Positions 17,519-26,709 are shown, counted from the first letter of the stretch. The stretch is 64,000 nucleotides of DNA from Mycolicibacterium moriokaense (GCF_003201655.1 NZ_QJJU01000023.1:1-64000), one strand, 5' to 3'. Program-made: numbers and translations. Notes: a model not told the origin generated them from the letters alone.

Positions 17519-18685
17519 TGAGGGTCGTTCATCGGTGGGTGCAGGCTGCTGCGTAGACAGCTGGGGCCTGGTAGCCGAGCGAGCTGTGGCGTCGGCGGTG
17601 GTTGTAGTCCTCCTTTCAGTCGGTGATGACGACTCGGGCTTGAGCCAGGGACCAGAACGCGTTGATGTTGAGGCATTCGTCGCGGATTCGGCTGTTGAAT
17701 GACTCGACGTGGCCGTTGCGCCAGGGTTGGCCGGGTGGGATGAAGTGCAGGCCGACACGTTCGCCGGCCCAGTCGGCCATCGCGGCGCAGACCAGTTCGG
17801 GACCGTTGTCGCAACGGAGCACGACCGGGTAGCCGCGTTGGGTGGCAAGGCGGTCGAGTTCGTTAATGAGGTCATCGCCGGTGATTGAGCGATCGACAAG
17901 GCCGCCGAGACATTCGCGGGTGTATTCGTCGATGATGGACACAATCTTGACCGGGCGCCCGTCGGTGGTGGCGTCGAACTGGAAGTCGGCGGCCCACACA
18001 GTGTTCGGCGCATCGGCGACCGGTGCCTACTGTGTGGTCGAGGTGCCCAGGCGTTTGCGCCGCCGCCGTTGCGGCACCCGTAATCCCTCATCACGCCAGA
18101 GCCGTTGGATCTTCTTGTGATTCACGTGCCAGCCTTCCGCGCGAGCGTCGTGGTAGGCAGGCCGGAACCCTCGCCGCGGATTGTTTCTCGCCCGGGCGCG
18201 CAGCCACGCCCGCAATCCGGCGTCCGGGTCGGCCGCTGTAGTGGAGAGCGGTGAACGTCGTTGTGTAGTCCGGTTCTGCCCGGCCACCCGGCAGGCGAAC
18301 CGCTCACTAATCCCCAGCGCCCGCCGGAGGTGGTGCACGGCCGCCCGCCGACGTTCCGGGCTTAGAAGTTTCCCCGCGCGATCTCCTTGAGAGCCGCCTT
18401 CTCAAGCTCCGCATCAGCCAAAAGCCGCTTCAGGGTTGCGTTTTCACGTTCGAGTTCCTTGAGCCGCTTGGCGTCATCGGCCTTCAATCCTCCGAACTGG
18501 TTGCGCCAGCGGAAGTACGTTTGCTCGGACACCTGCAGGTGCCGACAGACGTCAGCGACGCTCTTGCCCTCGCCCAGGAGCCGATCCGATTCCGCTAGCT
18601 TGCCTGCGACCTGCTCGGGGGTGTGCCGCTTCCTCGTTGCGATTGTTAAAGATGCTGTGGCACAAAACAGTTTCAACCCAGTCAA
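17519..18685 (-). pseudogene. IS3-family element (OrfA plus broken OrfB)
   Basis: OrfA (18362-18685) is intact: TPEQVAGKLAESDRLLGEGKSVADVCRHLQVSEQTYFRWRN is the helix-turn-helix, followed by the KADDAKRLKELERENATLKRLLADAELEKAALKE leucine zipper. OrfB begins around 18340 in another frame, as usual for IS3 elements that use frameshifting. It encodes VWAADFQFD, a CDNGPELV motif and the glutamate-containing GHVESFNSRIRDE. Two in-frame stops break it: TAG at 18027-18029 and TGA at 17616-17618, the latter where tryptophan is expected (VVITD-stop-KEDYNHRRRHSSLGY). The element abuts the 3' end of eccE, where eccA would lie in a complete ESX-2 locus. Confidence 0.8.
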
Positions 18686-18701
18686 GTTAGTTTAAGCACC
18701 A

Positions 18702-20429
18702 CTACCCCGTCCACGCCTGTTCCTGGCGGAACGCGACGATGGCCACGTCGAAATCGTAGGCGCCGGAGGTGATCCGCACCGTCGAGCGTGACGTCTGCAC
18801 GAACCGGATGTCGGGTGCGGGCCCGCGATCAGCGTGGCCCAACGTGACGACTGTTGCCGACAGACCGACCGACGGGTGTGTCACCGGACGGTCGTTGACG
18901 ATGATCGTCGGCACGAACTCCGGCCCCCGCCGGCGCTCGACAACAGCGATGTTGGGCTGCGACAACGCAACCCAGCGCTGCGGCTGGTTGGAGAAGATCG
19001 CGATGCGCTCCCCCACCGCCGCTGCACGCAGCAGCAGCTGGCGCACATAGAAGTCGGAGGTGTCCATCACGACCCGGGTTGCGCGCTGGGGGTCGGTCAG
19101 CGACCACATGATCATGTCGTCGCGCTGGATCGGGATCCTCGCGTGCGGGTCGTCCCGCAGCGCGGCGCCGACCAGGATGCCGGTCGGTCCGATCGGGATG
19201 ACCAACTCGTCGGGATCACCCAACTCCCGCTTCGGCAGCCGTAACCGCGGCCGCGCGGTCGGCGCCGCCCGCAGCGCGGCGTCGTACTGGTCGCCGGGCA
19301 GGGTGTTCAGGTCCAGCGTGGGCGGCTGCTGCGGACGCTGCGGGTCGTTGATGCGCACCATCGCCGACACCATCACCGGCCCGCCACCGTCGGGCTGCAC
19401 CCGGCGCTGCTTGGCCAGGCTGGTCACCTGCACGACGTGATCGGTGCGCAGCGCCCACATCTGGTGCAGTGCAGCGGTGGTGATGTCTTCCGGCGAGAAG
19501 TAGTAGGTCGTCAAATGCCCCGGGCGCGCGTTGACCGTGCGCCACCCCACCTCGGCAGCTGCCCGCCGCGCCAACTCGACACCGCCACGCCCCGCCGACG
19601 CACTACCCGCGCGAGCACCAGCCAGGACAGGTGCTCGCGCATCGAGGTCGGCGTCGACCTCGCCCTCCGGCGCAGGCTGCTCCGGCGCCTCGGCCAGCCC
19701 CGCGGAGAGCTCCTCGGTTGCCGCGTCCAGCTCGGCGGCAGTCAAGACGGTAGCCCGAATCCCTTCCTGGAGAAGGGCGTTGACGATGCGCTCGGTGGCC
19801 GCCGCGGCGGCGGCGCCGATCGACGCGCGATACGACAAACCTCCCACCGAGTCGGTGAGATCCAGACGCACGATCAAGCGGGTGTCGCGCCGCCCGGCGG
19901 CGGGCCGGTCGGCCAGCAGCGTCGAGTACAGCGGCGGATACCCCGCGCCGCGGCGCACCCGCTGCCCCGAGGACACGATGTCGATGCCCGCCAGCTTCAG
20001 CCCGCCAGGCTGGTCGAGCAGCCCGATCAGCACATCCAGCGGCAGCACGTTGGTCGTCAGCGACACCGTCGAACCGCGCAAAAACGTTGGGCTGTAAGCC
20101 CGCCCGGCGACATTCAGCATCGTGACGGCCTCGTACTCGTCGACACGCACCCCGCAGACGATGTTGCCCTGCGTCACATCGGTAGACGCGGCCGCCCCGA
20201 CGGGCCGGCGCCGCTGAGAACGCCACCGCCTCAACGCGGCGATCCAGCCTGGCAGGTTCCGCCGGTACACCGTCACCACCATCAGCAGGAACGCCACCGC
20301 AGTGATCACCGCCGCGGGCCACCAGCCAAACCGGACTGGCGCAAGCCCAATGTATGCGCCGATGGCGACGACCTCGGTCGCGATGACCACGGGCAGCGCC
20401 GCGCGTAGGCCCAGTGCGCGTTCTTTCAT
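18702..20429 (-). CDS. eccE2: EccE, ESX-2-like type VII secretion membrane component
   Basis: 575 residues. Two N-terminal membrane helices (about residues 10-55) are followed by a large soluble region, as in EccE, the outer subunit of the ESX membrane complex. The order after mycP and internal phrases such as GAGYPPLYSTLLADRPAAGRRDT fit EccE of the ESX-2 branch. The ATG at 20429 lies exactly at the left end of a TnpB element; before that insertion it would have overlapped the mycP stop as TGATG. Its current ribosome binding site must come from the element. Downstream lies an IS3 element, not eccA. The reading frame is intact, but expression may be reduced by the insertion. Confidence 0.8.
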   Translation of the reverse strand: MKERALGLRAALPVVIATEVVAIGAYIGLAPVRFGWWPAAVITAVAFLLMVVTVYRRNLPGWIAALRRWRSQRRRPVGAAASTDVTQGNIVCGVRVDEYEAVTMLNVAGRAYSPTFLRGSTVSLTTNVLPLDVLIGLLDQPGGLKLAGIDIVSSGQRVRRGAGYPPLYSTLLADRPAAGRRDTRLIVRLDLTDSVGGLSYRASIGAAAAAATERIVNALLQEGIRATVLTAAELDAATEELSAGLAEAPEQPAPEGEVDADLDARAPVLAGARAGSASAGRGGVELARRAAAEVGWRTVNARPGHLTTYYFSPEDITTAALHQMWALRTDHVVQVTSLAKQRRVQPDGGGPVMVSAMVRINDPQRPQQPPTLDLNTLPGDQYDAALRAAPTARPRLRLPKRELGDPDELVIPIGPTGILVGAALRDDPHARIPIQRDDMIMWSLTDPQRATRVVMDTSDFYVRQLLLRAAAVGERIAIFSNQPQRWVALSQPNIAVVERRRGPEFVPTIIVNDRPVTHPSVGLSATVVTLGHADRGPAPDIRFVQTSRSTVRITSGAYDFDVAIVAFRQEQAWTG

Positions 20430-20450
20430 CGGTTCGTTACGGCGTGGAAA

Positions 20451-20470
20451 CTCCTGGCTTTGGCCGGGGG
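20451..20470 (+). repeat. Left-end hairpin of the TnpB element
   Basis: CTCCTGGC-TTTG-GCCGGGGG folds into an 8-bp stem (with G-T pairs) and a four-base loop, about 20 bases inside the inferred left end. Subterminal hairpins like this are recognised by TnpA in IS200/IS605-type elements. Confidence 0.55.
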
Positions 20471-20524
20471 AATCGGTGCCTCTCCTTTCGGTGGCGTGTC
20501 GGTGTTGGCGGTTATCTTGCCGGT

Positions 20525-21709
20525 GTGGCGCGATATCGGTTGCTTCCTACCGCTGAGCAGGTGGGGGTGTTGGCCGAGCATTGCGGCCACGCTCGGTATG
20601 TGTGGAATCTGGCCGTCGAGCAACAACAACACTGGCAGCCGGGTCGCCACGCGCCGGGCTACAACGAGCAGTGCGCTCAGTTGACCGCGGCCCGCGCGGA
20701 GCATGGGTGGCTGGCGGCCGGGTCGCAGACTGTGCAGCAGCAGGCGTTGCGGGATTTCGCGCAGGCGATGCGCAACTTTTTCGGCGGAACGCATCGCCGC
20801 CCGACGTGGCGCAAGGCCGGTGTGCATGAGGGATTTCGCCAAGTCGCGGTCAAACCGCATCACGTCGCGCGTCTGAACCGCCGGTTCGGTCAGGTGTGGG
20901 TGCCCAAGGTTGGCTGGGTGCGATTCCGCCTCTCGCGGACCGTCCCGGAGGATGTGAAGTCCTACCGAATCACCCGCGATCGAGCCGGACGCTGGCATAT
21001 CGCGTTCGCCCACATCCCGGATCCCATCGGTGGTCCGGGTGAGGGCAGCGTAGTGGGGATCGACCGCGGTGTTGCCGTGTCGGCGGCATTGTCCACCGGC
21101 GAACTGCTGCACGCTCCTGGCTTGAGCCGCGGTGAGGCCCGGCGGTTGAAGGCGCTGCAGCAGCGATTGGCCCGCGCCGAGCGCGGCTCGAACCGGCGAG
21201 CCCGCACGAAGCTGGCGATCGCAAAGCTGAAGGCGCGTGAGACCGACCAACGCAAGGACTGGGTCGAAAAGGCCAGCACCGAAATCGCGCGGTGCTTCGA
21301 CACGATCCGCATCGAAGCTCTCGATGTGCGTGCGATGACCCGCTCTGCGCGGGGCACCGTGCAGCAGCCTGGTGCGCGTGTTGCTCAGAAGCGCGGCCTC
21401 AACCGTGGCATCGTCCGAAGCGGTTGGGGTCTGCTCGCCACGCGTTTGCAGCACAAGGCTTACGGTCGGGTCGAACAGGTCCCGGCCGCATACACGTCGC
21501 AACGATGCTCCGATTGCGGGCACATCGCTACCGGAAACCGCAAGAGCCAAGAGGTTTTCGAGTGCGAAGCCTGCAACGCAGGGCCGTGCAACGCCGACGT
21601 GAACGCCGCACGCAACATCGCCGCCGGACGGGCGGTGACAGCACGGGGAGACCTCGGCGCTAGCCGGTCTGCGAACCGTGAACCTCAACTCCGCTCTCCT
21701 GCCGCATAG
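20525..21709 (+). CDS. tnpB: TnpB RNA-guided endonuclease
   Basis: 394 residues from the GTG at 20525 (ARYRLLPTAEQ), the usual N-terminus of actinobacterial TnpB; the frame is open upstream to 20414 but that part overlaps eccE and has no domain. All three RuvC residues are visible: D in GIDRGVAVSAAL (about 179), E in IRIEALDV (about 263) and D in NADVNAARNIAAG (about 357). The zinc ribbon CSDCG...CEAC precedes the last aspartate. TnpB uses an omega RNA made from the element's right end to cut DNA next to a transposon-associated motif, keeping the element in place. It is transcribed against the ESX operon and appears intact. Confidence 0.85.
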   Translation: MARYRLLPTAEQVGVLAEHCGHARYVWNLAVEQQQHWQPGRHAPGYNEQCAQLTAARAEHGWLAAGSQTVQQQALRDFAQAMRNFFGGTHRRPTWRKAGVHEGFRQVAVKPHHVARLNRRFGQVWVPKVGWVRFRLSRTVPEDVKSYRITRDRAGRWHIAFAHIPDPIGGPGEGSVVGIDRGVAVSAALSTGELLHAPGLSRGEARRLKALQQRLARAERGSNRRARTKLAIAKLKARETDQRKDWVEKASTEIARCFDTIRIEALDVRAMTRSARGTVQQPGARVAQKRGLNRGIVRSGWGLLATRLQHKAYGRVEQVPAAYTSQRCSDCGHIATGNRKSQEVFECEACNAGPCNADVNAARNIAAGRAVTARGDLGASRSANREPQLRSPAA

Positions 21710-21729
21710 GTGGTGGACGGGTTTGGAAT

Positions 21730-21749
21730 CCCCTGGCTTCAGCCTGGGG
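21730..21749 (+). ncRNA. Right-end hairpin, probable 3' scaffold of the TnpB omega RNA
   Basis: CCCCTGGC-TTCA-GCCTGGGG forms a stem of seven pairs plus one mismatch with a TTCA loop, 20 bases after the tnpB stop. In TnpB elements the omega RNA overlaps the end of tnpB and this hairpin, then runs into flanking DNA as guide. Here the guide would start with CAAGACATCCGCC, the end of mycP, which is exactly the sequence next to TTTCAT in the predicted empty site. Confidence 0.55.
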
Positions 21750-21755
21750 AGGACG

Positions 21756-23384
21756 TCAAGACATCCGCCTTCGCATCGCGACGACCGCGGCGATCACCCC
21801 GGCGAGCACGAGCACCGCGGCCCCGCCGAGCAGCGCGCTGTTGCGAGGCCGCAGATCGGGTCCGGGCGGAGGTGGAGGCACATACAAGTCGGTCGTCAGG
21901 TGTTCCACCGGCTTGGCCGCGCCCACGTCGACGTCGAAGGTCAGCGCGGCCACCGGGTCCACGATGCCGAAACCGACCGCGTTGTCCACCCCGCGCGCCG
22001 GATTGTGGGCGGTCTCGGTGACGCGGCGCATCACCTGGCGCGCCGTGAGATTCGGGAACTTCGCCCGCACCAGCGCAACCACCCCCGACACGTACGCCGC
22101 CGAGAAGCTGGTGCCCCAGAAATTGTTACCCATCCCCGGGTCGCGATCGGGTTGGGCGTTGACCGCCGCGCCGTTGGTGTTCGACAGCCCCATGATGCGC
22201 CAGCCGGGCGCGGCCACCGACACCCACGGCCCGTTGATGGAGTCGGGCAACGGCTGCCCGTCGGGAGTGACCGCACCGACAGTCAGCACGTAGTCGGAGA
22301 ACCACGCCGGGGACACAATGGTGCGCACGCCGGCCCAGTCGCGGGGATCGGTGGGATCCAACGGATTAAACGCCGGGTTCTGCCCGCAATCCGACGTCTC
22401 GCCGCGGTTCCCGGCCGCGGCGACAAGCACGACGTCCTTGTCCACCACCGCATACCGGATCGCCGCGCCCAGCGCGTCCTGGTTCACCGGGGTGGCCGCG
22501 TTGATACACGAGGCGACCGAGATGTTGATCACCTTCACGCCGAGGTCGGCGGCGTGGCGGATCGCCCGCGCCAGCGTCAGGATGTCACCGGCCTTGCGCC
22601 GCAGCTGATCCGGGTCGTTGGGGTCCGGGCGCGCGGGCCCGAACGCGGTCGAGGACTGCCGGATCGAGATCAGCGTCGCATCCGGAGCGACTCCCACCAC
22701 GCCGTCCGGACCGCCCGGTGGCGGGCCTGCCACCAGCGGCTGCGCACCACCGGGATCAGCGGGGCCGTTGGCCGGCGGGGTGTCCGGCGGCGGCTCGGCA
22801 GGTGGAGGGGGCGGTGGCGCGGTGACGGTCACCGTCGAGGCCTTCGGGGGCGGTGGCGGCGCGACGGTCGGCGCCGGGTTGGCCGGCACGTCGGGCGGCG
22901 GTGGCGGCGCGCCGGCGCCGGCTGGACGGGGGGTCGGCCGCTCGGCCGGGTTGGAGGGTGCGGCTCCGATGATGGACGCAACGATCGTGCCGTGGCTCTC
23001 GCAGTCGGTCAGCCCGCCGTTGTCTGCGCCCATTACATAGTCCCCGCCGGGAAACAGGTTGGGAAACCGCGGGTTTGGCGTCACACCGGTGTCGATCATT
23101 GCGACGCTCACCCCGGCGCCGGTGGAGTACTGCCAGGCAGCCCTGATGTCGAGCATCGCGTTACCCGGCGGCGGCTGGGCGACGTCGGGGTCGGCGATGA
23201 CGACCGGCGTGCCACAGGCCTTGTTCTGCTTCATCTCCTCGGTCGGGCCCGGTGTGTCGTTGGGCGGGAGCGCGCCGGGGTCGATGACCGGCGGGGCGAC
23301 GGCGATCGCAGCCGGCGGGGCGACGAGGTTGGCCGACAGCAGTGCGATCGCGCCGAGCGCGGCCGCCGTTGAGCGGGTGCGCAT
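21756..23384 (-). CDS. mycP2: MycP mycosin protease, ESX-2-like
   Basis: 542 residues. A signal peptide (ALGAIALLSANLVAPPAAIA) is followed by the subtilase domain with the full triad: D in MIDTGV (about 97), H in SHGTIVASIIG (about 130) and S in GTSFSAAYVSG (about 424). Residues around 150-215 form a long proline-rich insertion, which makes it longer than most mycosins but close to MycP2. A C-terminal membrane helix ends RRRMS. The protein stabilises the ESX membrane complex and processes some substrates. The ATG at 23384 overlaps the eccD stop as TGATG. The stop codon's first base borders the TnpB element, so its last codon is unaffected. Confidence 0.85.
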   Translation of the reverse strand: MRTRSTAAALGAIALLSANLVAPPAAIAVAPPVIDPGALPPNDTPGPTEEMKQNKACGTPVVIADPDVAQPPPGNAMLDIRAAWQYSTGAGVSVAMIDTGVTPNPRFPNLFPGGDYVMGADNGGLTDCESHGTIVASIIGAAPSNPAERPTPRPAGAGAPPPPPDVPANPAPTVAPPPPPKASTVTVTAPPPPPPAEPPPDTPPANGPADPGGAQPLVAGPPPGGPDGVVGVAPDATLISIRQSSTAFGPARPDPNDPDQLRRKAGDILTLARAIRHAADLGVKVINISVASCINAATPVNQDALGAAIRYAVVDKDVVLVAAAGNRGETSDCGQNPAFNPLDPTDPRDWAGVRTIVSPAWFSDYVLTVGAVTPDGQPLPDSINGPWVSVAAPGWRIMGLSNTNGAAVNAQPDRDPGMGNNFWGTSFSAAYVSGVVALVRAKFPNLTARQVMRRVTETAHNPARGVDNAVGFGIVDPVAALTFDVDVGAAKPVEHLTTDLYVPPPPPGPDLRPRNSALLGGAAVLVLAGVIAAVVAMRRRMS

Positions 23385-24901
23385 CAGTGATACCTGATGA
23401 ACTGCAGCAGGCCGATCGCCCACGCGGAGAAGGGAATCACCAGCGCCATGAGCAGGTATTCGACATACTCCACCACCTGACGCACCGGTGGGGAGAACAG
23501 ATGACTCGGCACGGTGGCTCCGGCGATCAGGCCGGCCACGGCCACCGCCAGCACCGCTGCGGCGGCCCACAACCCCGTCGCGGTGGCGCTCGGCGCGGCG
23601 TGCAGCCCGTAGTGCGCGGGGATCGAGATCAGCGACAGCGACGCCGCGCACACCACGGTGATCGCGTGGCGCCTATCCCGAAAACCCCGGGCGCGCAACA
23701 CCAGAATGAGCGCGATGACGGCCACCACGGTGACCGACGGCCACTGACTGCCGCTTCCCGGCGTGACGGCGAACCATGACGACGCCAGCTCCACTGTCCC
23801 GACGCCGAGCAGCGTTCCGGTCAGCACCCGGTTGGACCGCCGCGCGACCTCGGCGACCTGCTCGCCGCGCAGCGTCACGTCATGAGCGGCGGACTCCACC
23901 GGGGACACCGTGTCCTCGGGTTGGCCGGGCGCGCGGGCGAACAGGTCACGCCCGGTGATCGAGCCGAAACTCTGCCGCGGCACCCTGGCCATCCACAGCC
24001 CCATCGCGGGCGCGACGCGCGCGGCCACCAGCACGGCGATCAGCATCACGATCGCGATGCGCTGCCCCGGCACCTCGAAGAACATCCGCACAGTCGCCGC
24101 GCCGAATCCCGCTGCGGCGACCGTGATCACCGCCGCGGCCGCCGTCCAATGCCGACCGGTGAACCGGGCCAGCATCAACGAGCCCACGATCGTCACCAGA
24201 GACGCGAGAAAGGCATGCGGGGAGGACGGATGCGCGCCGTGCGGGCCGGTGGCCCCGGCCAGCGCGGCCGCCACCAGAGCCGCCCATCCGGTGCCGTCCA
24301 CGACGGAACGGGGTGCGGTCGTGCGCGAGCCGACCAGCGCCGCGAGCACCAGCACCGCAGCGGCCGCGGCGAACACCGCCGCAGGCGCCCAGTTTCCGCT
24401 GCTGGCCCAGCGCAGCCGCCACACGATCACGGCGGCCACCGCCAGTGCCGCGGCCGTCAGCGCCGCGCCCACCGCGCCCGCGTCGCGGGCTGAGACGACC
24501 GGGAAGTGCTCCTGGGCGAACCGCGCAAGCGCGGTCGAGACGTTCTCGATGTTGGGTCCGTAGCGCTGCGCGGTCCCCGCCGGAACCAATGCCAACAGCT
24601 CGCCATCGGCGACGCCTTGGGCGGCCAGCGACAGGTCGGCGGTCAACGCGGTCATGCCTGCCACCCGGGCGAACTCGTATGAGCCGCGCGGCAACTCATC
24701 ATCACCACGCGTGCGCAGGATCCGGTTCGCCGCGTCGCGGGTGGCATCGGCCAACGCAGACAACGGCACCGCTGAGGGCAGCACCAGGTCGATCTGGTGC
24801 GAGTCGCCGACCAGGATCGACACCCGGCACGACGACGGCACCAGCGGTGCTTCCCCCGCCGAGGACGCCGGGGAGCCGAAGCCAGGTCGAACCGCCGTCA
24901 T
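23384..24901 (-). CDS. eccD2: EccD, ESX-2-like membrane channel component
   Basis: 505 residues. The N-terminal 110 residues form the ubiquitin-like cytoplasmic domain (CRVSILVGDSHQIDLVLPSAVPLSAL), followed by eleven hydrophobic helices, the standard EccD layout in which a dimer forms the inner membrane vestibule of the ESX complex. The length is close to that of EccD2. The ATG at 24901 overlaps the ATPase stop by four bases (ATGA), and its own stop overlaps mycP, so eccD is translationally coupled on both sides. There is no sign of damage. Confidence 0.85.
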   Translation of the reverse strand: MTAVRPGFGSPASSAGEAPLVPSSCRVSILVGDSHQIDLVLPSAVPLSALADATRDAANRILRTRGDDELPRGSYEFARVAGMTALTADLSLAAQGVADGELLALVPAGTAQRYGPNIENVSTALARFAQEHFPVVSARDAGAVGAALTAAALAVAAVIVWRLRWASSGNWAPAAVFAAAAAVLVLAALVGSRTTAPRSVVDGTGWAALVAAALAGATGPHGAHPSSPHAFLASLVTIVGSLMLARFTGRHWTAAAAVITVAAAGFGAATVRMFFEVPGQRIAIVMLIAVLVAARVAPAMGLWMARVPRQSFGSITGRDLFARAPGQPEDTVSPVESAAHDVTLRGEQVAEVARRSNRVLTGTLLGVGTVELASSWFAVTPGSGSQWPSVTVVAVIALILVLRARGFRDRRHAITVVCAASLSLISIPAHYGLHAAPSATATGLWAAAAVLAVAVAGLIAGATVPSHLFSPPVRQVVEYVEYLLMALVIPFSAWAIGLLQFIRYH

Positions 24902-26709
24902 CGGCGGTCCCGCGACGCGTCGGTGGTGGCCGGAAAGTGTTCGGCGATCGCCGCGGCGATCTCGAGGATCCGCCGTCGCGTCGAGCGGTCGAGCTCATTG
25001 TCGATGTCGATGACCCCGCCGGGGCGCAGGTGCCCGTCGAACGGCAACTCGATCACCGTCTGGCCGTGACGGCTGAAATATTCGGTCAACGTGGCGCGGG
25101 TTTTCCTGTCGGCGTGGCCATCAGAGTCGTTGAGCACCACCACGGTGCGGTGCAGCAGTCCGGTGTAGCCGCCTTCGGCCAGCCAATCCATCGTCTGGCC
25201 GGCCGCCGACGCGCCGTCCACCCACGGCGAGGACACCACGATCAACGCGTCCAGGTCCATCAACACTTCTTGCGTCACAGGCGAATCCATCGTCGAACCG
25301 CAGTCGATGATCGAGATCGTGAAGTGGTTGTCCAGCCGCGTGGTGGCCTCGCGGTAGATCGCGGCGTCCAGCACGCGCCGGCGCGCCGCAGAATTTTCAC
25401 CGGCCAGCACAAACAGCCCGGAAGTGTTGTTACCCACGCGGGTTCGCATGTCGGCGAAGGTGTTCAGGTGCTGGTCGGCTGCCAGCTCCCAATAGGATCC
25501 GGCAACGTTGGGATCGATGCGGCTGCCGAGTTTGCCGAACGCGGTGTCGGCGTCGATGGCCACCACCCGGTCCTCCTGTCGCAGCTCGGCGAACAGCGAC
25601 CCCACGCTGGCGGCGATGGTGGTCTTGCCGGTGCCGCCCTTGCCCAGCACGCCGATCTTGTAGTGGCCGCGCAGCAGCGAACGGACCTTGGCCTCCAGCT
25701 CGGCCTGGCGCCGCTCATCAGGGGACTGCCCGAGGTTGATCAGCCCGAAACTGCCGATGAGCACGGCGCGGCGCCAGCCGCGCGATGGCGGAATCCTGCG
25801 GGCGGGCACCAGCTCACTGCTGCGGATCTGATCTGAGTACGACCAGCTCCCCGAGCCCGCCGCGGTGGGCTCGGCGCCCCGCTGCTGTGGCCGGCGACCC
25901 GGCTCACCCCGGCCCGGCTCACCCTGCCCGGTTCCGCCCGGGCGCCAGTTCGTTGGGCGTTGCTCGCCGCGTTGCGACAGAGGAGACGACGCAGCGGCGC
26001 CCTGGCGCTGCGGGCCCGTATCGGCCGCCGAGGGGTGCCCGGGCCGACCCGGCGGTGCCTCGCGCGGGGGTATCCAGCCCTCGACGTTGTCTCGAAGCGG
26101 TGGCGGGCCGAAGTCACGGCGCGCGAACACCTGGGTCTCCCCCGTCCGCTCACCGGGCGGCGGCGGATCATGCTGCTGCCCGCCGGGCGGCGGTCCGGGC
26201 CGCTCGGTCGCCTGCCAGCGGCCCTGGCGATCCTCACCGGGTGGACCTTGGCGGTCATCGCCAGGCGGAACGGGCGGCCCGACGTAGTGCCCACCTGTCG
26301 GCGGGGCGGCCCGTTCAGGCTCGCTGCGCTGTCCCTGCGGCTCCTCACGGGCGGGTGAGGGCGGCCGCTCACCATCAGCGGGTCCCCGGCGGCCCTCGTC
26401 GGGTCGCGACGGTGACGGACCCTCCACACCGTAGTAGTTCGGGGGTCCAGTCGGGGCGGCGGACGAACCACCTTGAGCTGCAGCGGGATCCACCTCGGGC
26501 GATGTCCCCAGCCCGGATTGCTGTCGCTCCCACGGTGGCGGAGCCGGTGCGGCATGCGGCGGTGGTGGCGGCACATTCGGCCGCGGCGGCGACGGCGGCG
26601 GGGTAGGCCTACTGGGCGACGGGGGTGTGGGCGCCTCGGTGTTCCCCTTGTCGTCCGGCGCCGCAGCTGGCACGTCGTTGCTGCTCTCGCGGTCGGTCAC
26701 GGTGTCCAT
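24898..26709 (-). CDS. Proline-rich MinD/EspI-like ATPase of the ESX locus
   Basis: About 603 residues. The first 300 are low-complexity, rich in Pro, Gly, Arg and Glu. The C-terminal half is a SIMIBI ATPase with the deviant Walker A GKGGTGKTTIA (about residue 355), DADTAFGKLG, and Walker B-like IIDCGSTMDS. In M. tuberculosis ESX-2 the gene at this place (Rv3888c) encodes a shorter MinD-like protein, while the long proline-rich form is typical of EspI in ESX-1. EspI is thought to regulate secretion in response to ATP. The ATG at 26709 (MDTVTDRES) is preferred; the frame is open to 26739. It lies 50 bases after eccB and overlaps eccD. Confidence 0.8.
   Translation of the reverse strand: MDTVTDRESSNDVPAAAPDDKGNTEAPTPPSPSRPTPPPSPPRPNVPPPPPHAAPAPPPWERQQSGLGTSPEVDPAAAQGGSSAAPTGPPNYYGVEGPSPSRPDEGRRGPADGERPPSPAREEPQGQRSEPERAAPPTGGHYVGPPVPPGDDRQGPPGEDRQGRWQATERPGPPPGGQQHDPPPPGERTGETQVFARRDFGPPPLRDNVEGWIPPREAPPGRPGHPSAADTGPQRQGAAASSPLSQRGEQRPTNWRPGGTGQGEPGRGEPGRRPQQRGAEPTAAGSGSWSYSDQIRSSELVPARRIPPSRGWRRAVLIGSFGLINLGQSPDERRQAELEAKVRSLLRGHYKIGVLGKGGTGKTTIAASVGSLFAELRQEDRVVAIDADTAFGKLGSRIDPNVAGSYWELAADQHLNTFADMRTRVGNNTSGLFVLAGENSAARRRVLDAAIYREATTRLDNHFTISIIDCGSTMDSPVTQEVLMDLDALIVVSSPWVDGASAAGQTMDWLAEGGYTGLLHRTVVVLNDSDGHADRKTRATLTEYFSRHGQTVIELPFDGHLRPGGVIDIDNELDRSTRRRILEIAAAIAEHFPATTDASRDRR

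Larger units (their letters stand above)
20430..21756 (+). mobile_element. TnpB-only transposable element (IS605/IS1341 type)
   Basis: Limits are inferred from the host genes. Joining 20429 to 21757 restores TTTCATCAAGACAT, which on the minus strand reads TCT-TGA-TGA-AA: the mycP stop TGA overlapping the eccE ATG as TGATG, the same arrangement as at eccD/mycP. The element carries only tnpB, no tnpA, with hairpins at both ends. The left flank TTTCAT (TTCAT) is a candidate transposon-associated motif. The right end GAATCCCCTGG...GGGGAGGACGTCAA matches the usual 3' end of such elements, where the omega RNA scaffold ends and the guide begins. Confidence 0.7.

Noticed and set aside
18020..18340. 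Possible programmed recoding of in-frame stops in the IS3 OrfB
   Set aside because: Two separate stops (TAG and TGA), one replacing a conserved Trp, with no slippery site nearby; simple decay is more likely.
21678..23372. Plus-strand open frame of 564 codons opposite mycP
   Set aside because: Arg/Gly/His-rich translation without a domain; mycP on the other strand has a complete catalytic triad and signal peptide.
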